The notes under the pieces: model-generated
What the model was told of the DNA's origin: nothing
Database searches by the model: none
The model's input: only the letters and a program-made list of their open reading frames with translations
In this document: positions 22,875-33,500 of the stretch, piece after piece
Layout of the letters: each line of letters starts with the position of its first letter
Numbering within the stretch: position 1 is the stretch's first letter
Program-made: the position numbers and the translations under genes
Origin: Sycon ciliatum
Lineage: Eukaryota; Porifera; Calcarea; Leucosolenida; Sycettidae
NCBI RefSeq assembly: GCF_964019385.1
Contig: NC_088643.1
Location: 49,268,463-49,332,462 of the forward strand
DNA: 64,000 bases
Direction of reading: 5' to 3'

Positions 22875-23415
22875 AAACAACTTGTTTTGTAGTCAACTAG
22901 TCCATCACAATGTCATGTATGAGGAGTACTGTAGGAGTTTGGCGTTCGGCTTGTACAATTCGTTTTCGCAAGGCTTCCCCCTTCTGTACTTATCTTTGAT
23001 ATTTCTGAGCCACCCAAGTTGGGTGGTGTGCTGCTTTGCTGCTTCGAATTGTAGTTAGACCACTTTGTCAAGTATCCTACTTGTCTCGTCATCGTCCAGT
23101 AACAATCGACATTCTTTGTTCCGTTGGGACTGTAGCTTGTGCTCATTTTCGTTGCGCTTACCTTCCCCTCTTTGGTCTCTCCATAACCTTGAATCTTCCG
23201 AGTTGGAAGGCTGTCGGTTAGCGCTACGGAGATGTGTTGAAGCTTGGTGTGAGGACGTCGAATGTCTCAATACTCTGTCAGTTTTGTGCCTAGTTGTTGC
23301 ACTTTCTGACTGTATATACAAGTAGTATCTAGTTACAGTGGTGGAGAGTTACTCTTAACTCGTTTCCCTATGTCCTTTTTCCTCTCTACAATAATAATAA
23401 TAATAATAATAATAA

Positions 23416-23571
23416 CAGCACGGACGACCGCGATTGGCCCATATGTTAAAGGCGGAGGAGGAGGAAGGGAGCGTCTCCGCTTCCTCGAACCAAGACCATT
23501 CGACTCAGCACTCCTGAAGACTACAACTGGTGAACATTTGATTTTAGAGTATACTTCCCCTTTAGGCAGGC
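23416..23571. repeat. Partial copy of the foldback family, right end
   Basis: GCACGGACGACCGCGATTGG, GACCAAGACCATTCGACTCA and the terminal ACTTCCCCTTTA match one arm of 17909-18771, in orientation opposite to 20153-20390. Confidence 0.65.
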
Positions 23572-23573
23572 AG

Positions 23574-23840
23574 GCATAGTGGGATGGTCTAAGACTATGA
23601 TTGAGAAACAGAGGGTACCAGGTTCAAGTCCTGCTTGGAAGCGGAAGGATTTTTTCCAGCCGTGCTGCAACCCAACTCGTGGCCTGGCACGAGGAGAACA
23701 TGGATGCAGTGAATGGGATTTTTGGTCTTTGACCACATGCTGGTGAGCTGATCTACTCACCTCCCACCGCTTTAGGAGCTGCATCTGCGCCTTGATCCTT
23801 GAAGGGTGGTGTCGTTCCTACGGATGCGGAAAACTCGGCA
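23574..23840 (+). mobile_element. tRNA-derived SINE candidate
   Basis: A B-box consensus GGTTCAAGTCC (about 23621-23631) lies about 40 bp after an A-box-like TGGTCTAAGACT. A non-tRNA body with CTCGTGGCCTGGCACGAGGA and GCACCTTGATCCTTGA-type sequence follows. No intact cloverleaf was seen. A SINE head is the best explanation. Confidence 0.45.
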
Positions 23841-24418
23841 GCTATATAGATAAACCGAGTCTCACGCGAACCGTGAAAATTTTTTCCCCTTTAAAAAGTA
23901 CAAGTTTTGGGTGAACTTTTGGATTACTTTTTCGGTCTTGGTGCAGGGACTGAGTACTCGTACTGACCAGGGCGATCGTGAGTACACAATAGCTGCAGTC
24001 AACCTCGGATATAACAACAGCTCGCGAATAACAACGCTATCTTCAGGCCAAACCCATGTGACTTCATACTTCTAACCTCGTGAATAACGATGACTCGCAA
24101 AAGCAACACCACTTTTCGCATGCCCGGTCGAGGGTCGTTGACAGTGACTGTACAACCATGCAGTTGGAGGTTGGGTTGAATTATTGCTCTTTTTTCTTTT
24201 TTTTAGGGAAAGTTCACCCTAAAATGAAAACATCACAACCTGTATTGAAAAATGCACTGATTCCAATGGTGAAGGTCCCAGGTTGATCGGCGCAGCCGTT
24301 CTCGAGCTCTGTCAGCTTGAAGTTTGCACTACATTTGGTGACATCATGATGACGTCGTTAACTTGCCCAGACTAGGCCGGATTTATGACGTCAGAGAGAT
24401 AGACTTTGTATTGGAGAA

Positions 24419-24606
24419 CAGTCAACTTCGCTTATAACGACACTCGGCGGGGCATCAAAAAAGTGTCCTTATTCGCGAAGTGTCGTTATACCCGAAGTCT
24501 CATTATATATATTACAGTGGGATGGGACTTTGCTCTGGGCATGGAAATTCTGTCGTTATTCGCGAATTGTCGTTATATCCGCAGTCGTTATTAGCGAAGT
24601 TGACTG
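24419..24606. mobile_element. Short pogo-like MITE
   Basis: CAGTCAACTTCGCTTATAAC at the left is mirrored at the right (inverted CAGTCAACTTCGCTAATAAC). GTCGTTAT motifs repeat inside. Related half copies start at about 23997 and 27073 (CAGTCAACCTCGG-TATAACAAC). Confidence 0.7.
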
Positions 24607-24750
24607 TAGATGGAGAAATTTCAGTATTTAGGCTCTCCATTTTCCCAAAGAAGTTGGATCTTTTTCACACTTCGGCATGGGACATATGGCACCCCACCGG
24701 TATCCCGGGAGAATGAAGTTGAAGACACCACTGCAGCTGTACTTATGGTT

Positions 24751-24975
24751 GATAAATATGGTGGTAAAGACACACCTGGCAATATTATGACGGTAAATAC
24801 ACGCCTGCCAACACACGCTCTCTAGGCTGCAAAGTTCTGGCACAGAGCTCTCCTTCTCACCACCACCACCATCAGAGAGAGCTCTGTGCCAGAACTTTGC
24901 AGCCTAGAGAGCGTGTGTGGGCAGGCGTGTATTTACCGCCATATTGCCAGGTGTGTCTTTACCACCATATTTATC
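24751..24975. repeat. Long palindrome, about 100-bp arms
   Basis: The left arm (24751-24852) and right arm (24877-24975) are complements except for a few mismatches and one 3-nt indel. The loop is CCACC-rich, about 24 nt. Confidence 0.85.
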
Positions 24976-25780
24976 TACCAGTATCCCGACTGGAAAAAAT
25001 TCTAGTATGAAATTCATCGTTGCAGAGAAACAAGAAGGAAAACTAAGTTACTATGCTTGAGCATGGCAAGTCGTACCACTGCACTTAGTTTGTATAATGT
25101 GCAAGTAACTTTAGTTACATTCGCTTGGTTCTGGGCCTGACCCCAAGAAGTAGCCGCTACTTTGTGACAAAGACCTGGAGGTTATGTGCTCTTCACCGAT
25201 AAGTCGTAATGTCTCTTCAGCGCCGGCCTCCATACCTGGCTCTCGATCTCCATACACCAGGCCGGGACAGGAGCTTACAACCCGCGCCCCCACCCCCAGA
25301 TGCAGTGAATTAAGTTAAAGCTGAAATACTACTGAAAGAAACTTCATAGAACGGCACGGTTCTAGAATCTGTGGGCAGTACTTATTTTAGAATACTGGCA
25401 TGCTACGACTACGTAGATCGAACAAGTACACTAGGGCAGTAGGGCAGCAAGTATTCATCTTTACACACTTCACCGTTCAGAAACAGACATGGTACTAGTG
25501 GTATGTCAGTAAAACAGAATTATAGAGTTGCTACAACTGCATAACAATACATTAAAGTATCTATTATTATAAACGAAACATCGCCAACTTGGAACGTGTC
25601 GGTAGTGCCTGATCTGACTGGAGCAGCAGCACAAGCACCGTACTCCCTGCTTGGTGCTTGCATAGCTCAATATAAACGTGACATGTTGTAGTTATAGGGG
25701 AAGTGTGAACAGCATTATGAGTGCTTGATAATAAGCCAAAGCATTTAGATCTGGATGTGTGTAAATGTGTTAATTAGCCA
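24976..25780. other. Intergenic, no gene seen
   Basis: No recognisable gene or repeat boundary. It is downstream of the receptor gene's stop codon (26187) and probably intergenic. Confidence 0.4.
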
Positions 25781-26064
25781 GTGTTCAGTTCCGGGTCCAT
25801 CAAATTTTTAAAAAATTGTTGCAGAATATTGAATAAAACGCCCACATCTGCCAAAGACCTTATCGACATTTGCCGCAGGTGCAACATGCTTGATATCATT
25901 GTCAGTCATTTCGAGCTTCTCAAATCATCCATGCCAGCAGCAGAAAATAAAGAAAAAAATTGTCAAGACGAAATGTACGATGTGATGTGCAGAATGCGCA
26001 TATCTGTGCGTTTGGAAAATTGATACGTTCGGATAACCGGGTTCAGATAACCTTAGTAGGACTG
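25781..26064 (+). mobile_element. 3' remnant of a Tigger/pogo transposon
   Basis: A frame ending in a stop at 26023 contains a helical segment (SAKDLIDICRRCNMLDIIVS) like transposase C-termini. It is followed by GTTCGGATAACCGGGTTCAG and an end which read inverted is CAGTCCTACTAAGGTTATC, a typical Tigger-like terminus, then TA (26065-26066). The left end was not found. Confidence 0.4.
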
Positions 26065-26186
26065 TACAAAATGGATTGCGGTACCGGTTTATAGCAGCTG
26101 ATCAGAAAGAAGATTAGTAAATACTCAACAGTAGCGTGCACATGTGCAGCATTGCCATCGGGCCAAAAACACTGCAATTAATTAAG

Positions 26187-27519
26187 TTACAGGCTGGACT
26201 CTTGAACGTTGGCTGATGGACTTCTCGCATCCCGCGATAGGCTTTCTCCGCGTGCTGGTAGCTGTGAAGACGCAGAGACCAGGCCATCATCTACATGATT
26301 GGACATAGAGGGCAACGCAGCAGCAGCAGCAGCATTGCCTCTGCTGCTGGCGCCGGCGCCACTGCTGCTACTGTTGTTCCAGTGGCCGTGCCCATTAGGT
26401 ACATGGCCGTTCGAGTAGCTAGCAGCAGAATGTGCGGAGTGCCCACCGGCAGGACCTTGAGAGGACATTGATGACATGCCGACGTCATGATTGGCGCCGT
26501 GGTTGTTATAGCGATGGGGACCGCCATTCGGCATCCTGAGTCAAAGCAAAGAAAAGCAAACTCTCCGTTACAGTTCTGAGATGATGCAAGAGTTGTATTC
26601 CGATTCTCATAAAAGAAGTCTGTGAAATACAAATGTGGTAGTCCGAGTGCAAGCGAAGTGGTGTTGATAGCCAATACAACACGCCATCGCCGAAGTGGGG
26701 ACAGCTCAACTCACGTCCACACCTTGACTGGCAAGATGAGGTTTTTTTTTTTTTTTTTTTACTAAGGCCACAGCTTCCAATCATGACATGCAAAGCAGCG
26801 GTGCAGCATCGCAGGCATGAATCGTGGACGTGGTGACGGGGTCTGATGTGCTCCACCGACCTAGGGTCTCGGCTTCACTGCACAGCAAACGCGTCGAAGG
26901 TGTGTGTGGGGGGGGGGGGGGGGGCTCAGACAGTCAGACAGACAGGACAGGAAGACGGTTATCTGAGCCTTCCAGAGAGCGATTTGACATAAAAGCTTGC
27001 ACAGCAGATGTTTACAATGCGGAGAATTGCATTATTTTGAACACAAATCTACGGCATGAAGAGTACACATGCAGTCAACCTCGGGTATAACAACCTCGGG
27101 TATAACAACCTTGGGTATAACAACAGTTCGCGAATAACGACACAATCTTAGGAGCTAGTGACCATTCGATAGCAGACTTTGAACCTCCCGAACAACGACA
27201 ACTCTCGAATAATGACACTGTCCCCATGCATGATCAAAGGTGGTTACTGCTTACTGGCAAGGTTGGCTGAAGCACACATCGCACATCACACTCACCTGGC
27301 CTGTTGTGACTGCTGTTCTCGATAGTGTGACGTGCTGTCGTCCGTAAATGTGTCGTACTCGGGCGGTGGTGCAGTGCCCGCTGCCTCGTGGTAATCTGCA
27401 TTCTCCCGTATGAGAACATTGGGCACGCCGTCGTGGCCAAAGTTACCGGACGAGTAGGCAGGCGGGCCAGACGTACTGCCGTTCTGACCAGGAGCATCAT
27501 ACTGCTGTGTGCGTGCGTG

Positions 27520-27587
<68 letters not shown>

Positions 27588-30500
27588 CGTGTGCGGATAG
27601 GTGTGGCATAAGCGCAACAGAAACACGATACAAACATGTGCATTATGTAGTTCAGTGTGAACAAATGATACCGTAGTGACGCACATAAAGGGCCATGCGC
27701 TTATGAGTTAGTTTTTGCGTTATTTGCTATAACTTGTTAGGGTCGTTTAGTCTCACACATACATGTAGGCGCGTGCGCTTGAGTTGCTAGTAGTGTACAG
27801 GTGCCTCGTAATATTATGCAAATAGTGCGATAACACACTGCACAGTAAACTATGTGAACATGGTGTTTTCGTGCCGTGTCCGTGTGTCGCGAATCGAATT
27901 GCATTTAGGTTCACTTATAAGCCCATCCGCTTATTTGTGAGGGTGCGCTTATGCCCGGATATAGGCACATGCGCTTCAATGCGCGTCACTACGATACTTT
28001 ATACGTGACCACTGGAGAGCACTGAAGAGATAGCGTCTTGATCAAAAATCCAAGCCTGAGCCAAACCAATTGTGCAAACATTCCGGTTTGCAAGTAGGAA
28101 CAACTGAAATTTTAGGAAGCGCACTGTAGACGGTTGTTTGGGGCAGAGAAATACCAAAGCTCCGGATTCCACAACAGTGATGAGAACAGAGTGAAGTGCC
28201 ACTGAAGGACTTGAACGTGCGGTGCACTTTGCATATGAAGTCATGAGCCTTCACAGAGGAGGCGACACCTGGTGCACTTCTGAAGATCAGTGTTCGCAAC
28301 GTGCCTGCAACAAGCAGCTATGCACCAATACCAATGTCTACCCCCCTCCCCCCCCCCCCCCCCCCATCTCCTCCTCCTCCAAGGTCCGAAAATGCCTTGA
28401 CCCACATATTTGCTGATTATAAGGTGGAATATTGATTGAGACCAACCTGACTTCTGCCAGTTGTGATGCTTGCCATGAAGTCTGGCTCATTGTCTTTGCC
28501 CATTGGTGGAATATTCACCGTAGGCATCGCATCGTCATCCTCTGCTTTCAGCCCTGGGTCCTCGATCACCTCCATCAGGTTGTCCAGGAAACACTGAGCG
28601 GAGAGTCTCGCCTCCGGATCAGGATCCCAGCACTCGGCGACAATGCCAACGATCTTTTCCAAGCGCTAGCCATGCAGAAAGGCAAACAGCACAAATCACC
28701 GTCACCCATGCCAGCAGCAGCCGGAAAGCATATCGGCACATTGAGAATAAGAGTAGGATTGTACCGGAGTAGAACATGAAAAATATAATATAATCTGCCA
28801 TACCCCAGTTCACGTCACTCCGCTCAACAAATCATGGAGTTCCAGGTGCTGTTCATCACTGCGTTGAGTGACGAAGGATGGTGAGCACGAGGTTCGGCAC
28901 ATACAGGACCTCGTGAAGCGCATGCAGTGCAAACTGTCACTTGACCAGTCCGAGGTATCTCAGCACACCCAAGCCACCAGTACTCACCTGGTGGTTAACA
29001 CAGTGAGGTGGAAAGCGAGGTCTCTCCTTCTTCGTCACCACACACCTCAGCATGTTCATCTGTGTGGCGCTCTGTCCGACCTCGTCCACAAACGGTTCCC
29101 GGTATTCCTGGGCGGGTACTGGCAGCAATAGGATCGATAAGACACAAGAAGAGAATTGCTTGAGCGATTCACAAGCTAGACATGGTGTTGCCAGGTACAT
29201 GTGGAATCCGAGCCTACCTGATGAGGAATGCTTCATACAAACACTACCGTTGCAGCCCCCCCCCCCCCCACTCAAGAAGAAAATAGCTCGCAAACGTCAT
29301 CGCTCCTATGCCAGCAACTAATGTAATTTCAGCGAGCGACGACTTGCAAGAACATTGGTGACACCACTTTTGGGATGCAGTCGCCATTTTTTCAACACAC
29401 ATAATTATGGAGGAAACAACGCTCGCAACCTCTTCAGTGCACCACGAAATTAGTACGACTCTACCTTGACTGGGGCCGCTTACCTCCATTGAAGTTGCAC
29501 CTTGTGATGAGCTCCCACATCACCAGAGCAAACGCATAAATGTCAATACGCAGGAACGACTCCATTTGAAAGGTAATGGCTCCTTCGAGCACCTCCGGTG
29601 CCATATAGCGTGTCGTTCCCACCTGCGCACAGTAGAGCATGGTATTACACACAAGCACATGCACATGATTGCCTATGTGCACAGAATTATAACAGTTAGT
29701 CTACATGTACAGTCTGCAGCCTGCAGCCAGTAGACCGTGACATTCTAAACGGGCAGCTAAACGAAAGCCGGCACATGCAAATGCAATACTGTGAATACTC
29801 ACTTTTTTAATAACTAAGGGAAAGAAATACAATACTTCCCGGTATGTATATACATATGCGCTCCAGCAAGAGTAAGATTACTACATGAAAGCCCGAGCGT
29901 GCTACGAGGTAATGACGGTGCACACAACTGTGCTGGCTACACTGGGGAAGTTGGCGATGGACCAGAACTCACGTGCGCATACCCCACGTACCCTGTCACA
30001 ATCTGTCAGCAGACATTCTGCCGCTGCACCAGCAAGGAAGAAGACTTCATCAAGCCATATTTCAGCAACAATGTGTGTAACAGTGTAAAAGATCAAAAGC
30101 TACACCAACTCGTAAGTTCACTGACACATTGAAGTCACCAGCACGTTGACTAAAGGATACGCCTAAACCGACTGCTCGCTGGCATAGTAGTCATTGGGAA
30201 ACTTCAGGAGTCAATTTTGTCCAAATGGTTTTGGGGCTGTGGCCTTGATTCTCTTTTCATTGCTTACCTGGGCCACAATCCTTCCAGGATAAGTGCTGTT
30301 CTGTTGGGGAAAATAATCGGTTCCAAGTTGTGATTGACTGTCTATGCACTCTCAGATTTCTACAATATATTCATGAGCAGTGCAGGAACAACGAGCAAAG
30401 TCTTTCTTTGGAGACGTGACATGCATGGAAGCTCAACATTCCCCACTACTGACCACATTCATCTCGCTTACCTTGCCCTGTCGCTCCGTAAGGCTTTCAT

Positions 30501-33500
30501 TGACACCGAAGCTAGTTGCCAGTCCAAAGTCTGATACACAGCATTCTCGATTCGTCTTGACCAGGATGTTCTTGCTCTTGAAGTCGCGGTGTGCAATCGT
30601 TGGCTTGGTGTACGGCGGAATGAACTGCATGGTCGCACAGAGAGTGTGGCACACGGGCACGGGTCAGTACATGTAATGATATTCGCACTAGTTACCAGCA
30701 GAATGTCTTGCTAACGTCTACATGAACTTCATTATAGCTTGGAGCGAGGCCAGATTGAAAAGTTGTGTTTGCAACACTGTCTACAGTACAGCCATGCAGT
30801 GCAATTTATAGGCGTAGCTGAGGCACTGCGCACACACTAGTATCCAACAAAAAATCCAGCGTAGACGGGTGATACAACAAGGTGAAGTCCATTTTTTTCT
30901 TATGATGTACGACGGAGTTTGGCGGGTGGATTCAAACAATCGTTCCTGGCATGTGTGTTGGACATTGAAGATAGGGCAAAAGCACAACACCACATGCACG
31001 ACAATGGTAAAACCAAACACTCACATCACGAAGACTCTTCTGTGTATGGAGGAACTCAAGTCCCCGTGCTATGGACACGGCCTTGATACACAACTCCTGG
31101 TATGTGATCGTCGTTCTTTTCAAGTAGTCTGAAAGAGACCCCTGCAGCGGTGAACAGTCAAGTGGTGAAAGCAGCATCAGCAAATCAGAATTAAGCACAA
31201 ATTAAGCACTGCAACCAAGAGTCACCAAGAGGAGGATCTACATGTATAATTATGTCACTGAACACACTTGTATGAAAGGTTGATATTAGAGACAGTTGAC
31301 CTCACCAAGCAAACTATATTTTGATCACGACTCCCAACCTACAGACTATCGGTTCTTCTTACGTTTGAATGATACTCGGTGACCAGATAACGCTCCATGA
31401 CTACTGGTCCATTCATGACCTCTTTTGCACCGCGGAAGTAGAGGATGTTCTGGTGCTGAACACGCAGCGTGTTGTAGATCCGCCACTCATTCTGCCACGC
31501 CACAATGTCACTCTCGCCAAACACCTTGATTGCTACCTCCTCACCGTCCAACTCGCCCCTGAAACGCAAGCACGAGCAACATTGCAGCAGGATTATACAA
31601 TAGGGCTAGCAAATTCACGTATTACATGTGGGATGTAGAATGGACATTCCCTGTTTGTGGAAATATCAAGGATATTGTCATCTATCGTAACCTTGGTTAG
31701 TTTCTTGTCTCCATGTAAGCGCTTTACCAAATCTTTGCTGCAAACATAACACACTAGCTAGGCACCGTACTTTCCGGAGGATAAGCTGCACTTTGAACAC
31801 TCAAAATTCACCCAGCAATGGGGGGGGGGGGGGGGGTGTGCGGCTCACACGCCGATGATCGAATTAACCGTGATAAATAGGGTAGATGTCTGTATTTCGT
31901 GACGAAAAAAACTATCTGGGTGCGGCTTATACTCCGGAACATACGGTACAGGTTTTGGTAACAAACTGCACGGAAATGTGCAGCGTAAGTTTCCTTCGAA
32001 ACCTGAGGATCGAATGCAAAACAACTGAAGGGCCGGTATGCAGCAGGCATTGCACACGACATCAAAATGGGAAAGGTCATGATTCAACCTTCACGGTCAC
32101 CAGACCGGGGGAAGTCAGCTGAGATTGCTGTGTGCAATGATCGCATCCACAGCTAGTGGTTGGGACCAAAACACTAATTATGCATGGAGGCACTTATCAA
32201 TAGTTTCTACTTCGAAGTACACACAGTAATAGTTGTTGCCAAACAACTCAAATGGTGACGAGATCTGTTTCCCATCATTGAATCTTACTTGTGCACATTG
32301 GAGAATCGACCACAGCCAATGACACTGCCATACTTGCGAAACACCTCAAGCTCCCCAGACACCTGGGGCGGTTGTTCCCGATTTGCAGCAGCCGGAGCTG
32401 CCACGTGACCGTTGATAGTATCCATCTGAAGTAGTGGGGGACACCAACACGCATTAGAAGACACAGTACTAATGACCTGCCTGTAATCGTGGTAACCCCA
32501 TGCTCCACTGTTTGTCATACACTGCTACCAATAGTGTACACATGCCAAAGTAGAGGAGGGCATGTATCCGTCACCCCCCCCCCCCCCCCTGCTCTAAACA
32601 ACACAATGCACACTGACGTATTCAGGAGCGTGTCCAAACGGGTACATGTTTCGGGTTTTACCTCGGCCCTACGACGGCGGCTGCAATGGCCTCGCCAGGT
32701 CACTACACATGCCTGTATGGTTGGTCGGTCACAAAGCACTAGCAAAGCACTAGCAAAGCACTAGCAAAGCACTAGGATCACACCTGGAGTGTGTGCACCA
32801 GATTTGCTTCGCTCCCAACACTTGTCTTAAAGAAAACCCTGCAGCAACATGTTCACAGCGACACTGTGGAAAACAAGCGGTCATTGCAATGCGTGTGTAA
32901 CTCACCACCAGCGTTTCGTGGCCATACAGCATGGAGCGGCGTTTCTGTGACCAGTACCACGTGCCGGCCAAGATGGATATACAGATCACCACAACAGGCA
33001 ACAGAATAGCCAGGACAATGAGTGTCATTGATGAGCTGCCGCTTTCCGTCTCGGATGTTGTCTCCATTGGTCCTGTAGCAATGCGTAACAAGAAATACGA
33101 GAAGCAACATGTAGTCAAATAGCCGTTTCAGAGAAAGAAGTTTCAACAAAGCTATGAATAATGCAATTGATGCCGACACAAAGTCATGATATACGAATAT
33201 AATGAAAAATGTATAGAAGATTCAGAAATGTTATCGCTCAAATTTTTCTTCCACACGGTTCTCACACTATGATGACAATACAATCACCCTTGCACCCTTG
33301 TTTAATTGTAGTCGCTTTCCAGACGAAGTAAATGGTCTTTTGTATGCCGGACGATGGAGGTTTCCGAGCAGGCATTGGAGCCACTGGAAAGGGTCTTCTA
33401 CCACAAGCTGATACCGGCCATTACTCCAAATGACTCTACAAGACGCCTTTTTGCATTGCCTTGTCGCCTGGGTAGTCTCGTGGTCTTTGTAACCTTGAAT

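Larger units (their letters stand above)
21404..23415. mobile_element. Penelope-like / retrozyme-like repeat array
   Basis: One sequence unit appears three times: inverted in the left part (21421-22571, interrupted by two transposons), direct at 22574-22828, and direct again at about 23097-23387. The two direct copies are offset by about 590 bp. The interval after the first direct copy starts with a hammerhead ribozyme (22826-22874). AAT/TAA triplets bound both extremes (about 21404-21420, 23388-23415). Partial inverted and tandem terminal repeats with hammerhead motifs are known features of Penelope-like elements, and hammerhead-bearing tandem repeats of retrozymes. No RT or endonuclease frame was recognised, so it is either a truncated Penelope-like element or a non-autonomous retrozyme. 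Confidence 0.65.

Noticed and set aside
28432-28779. 115-codon plus-strand frame
   Set aside because: Antisense shadow of receptor exon 10, which has kinase motifs on the minus strand.
29218-29240. Second CTGATGAG as a hammerhead candidate
   Set aside because: No GAAA box, stem II or cleavage triplet follows at the required spacing.
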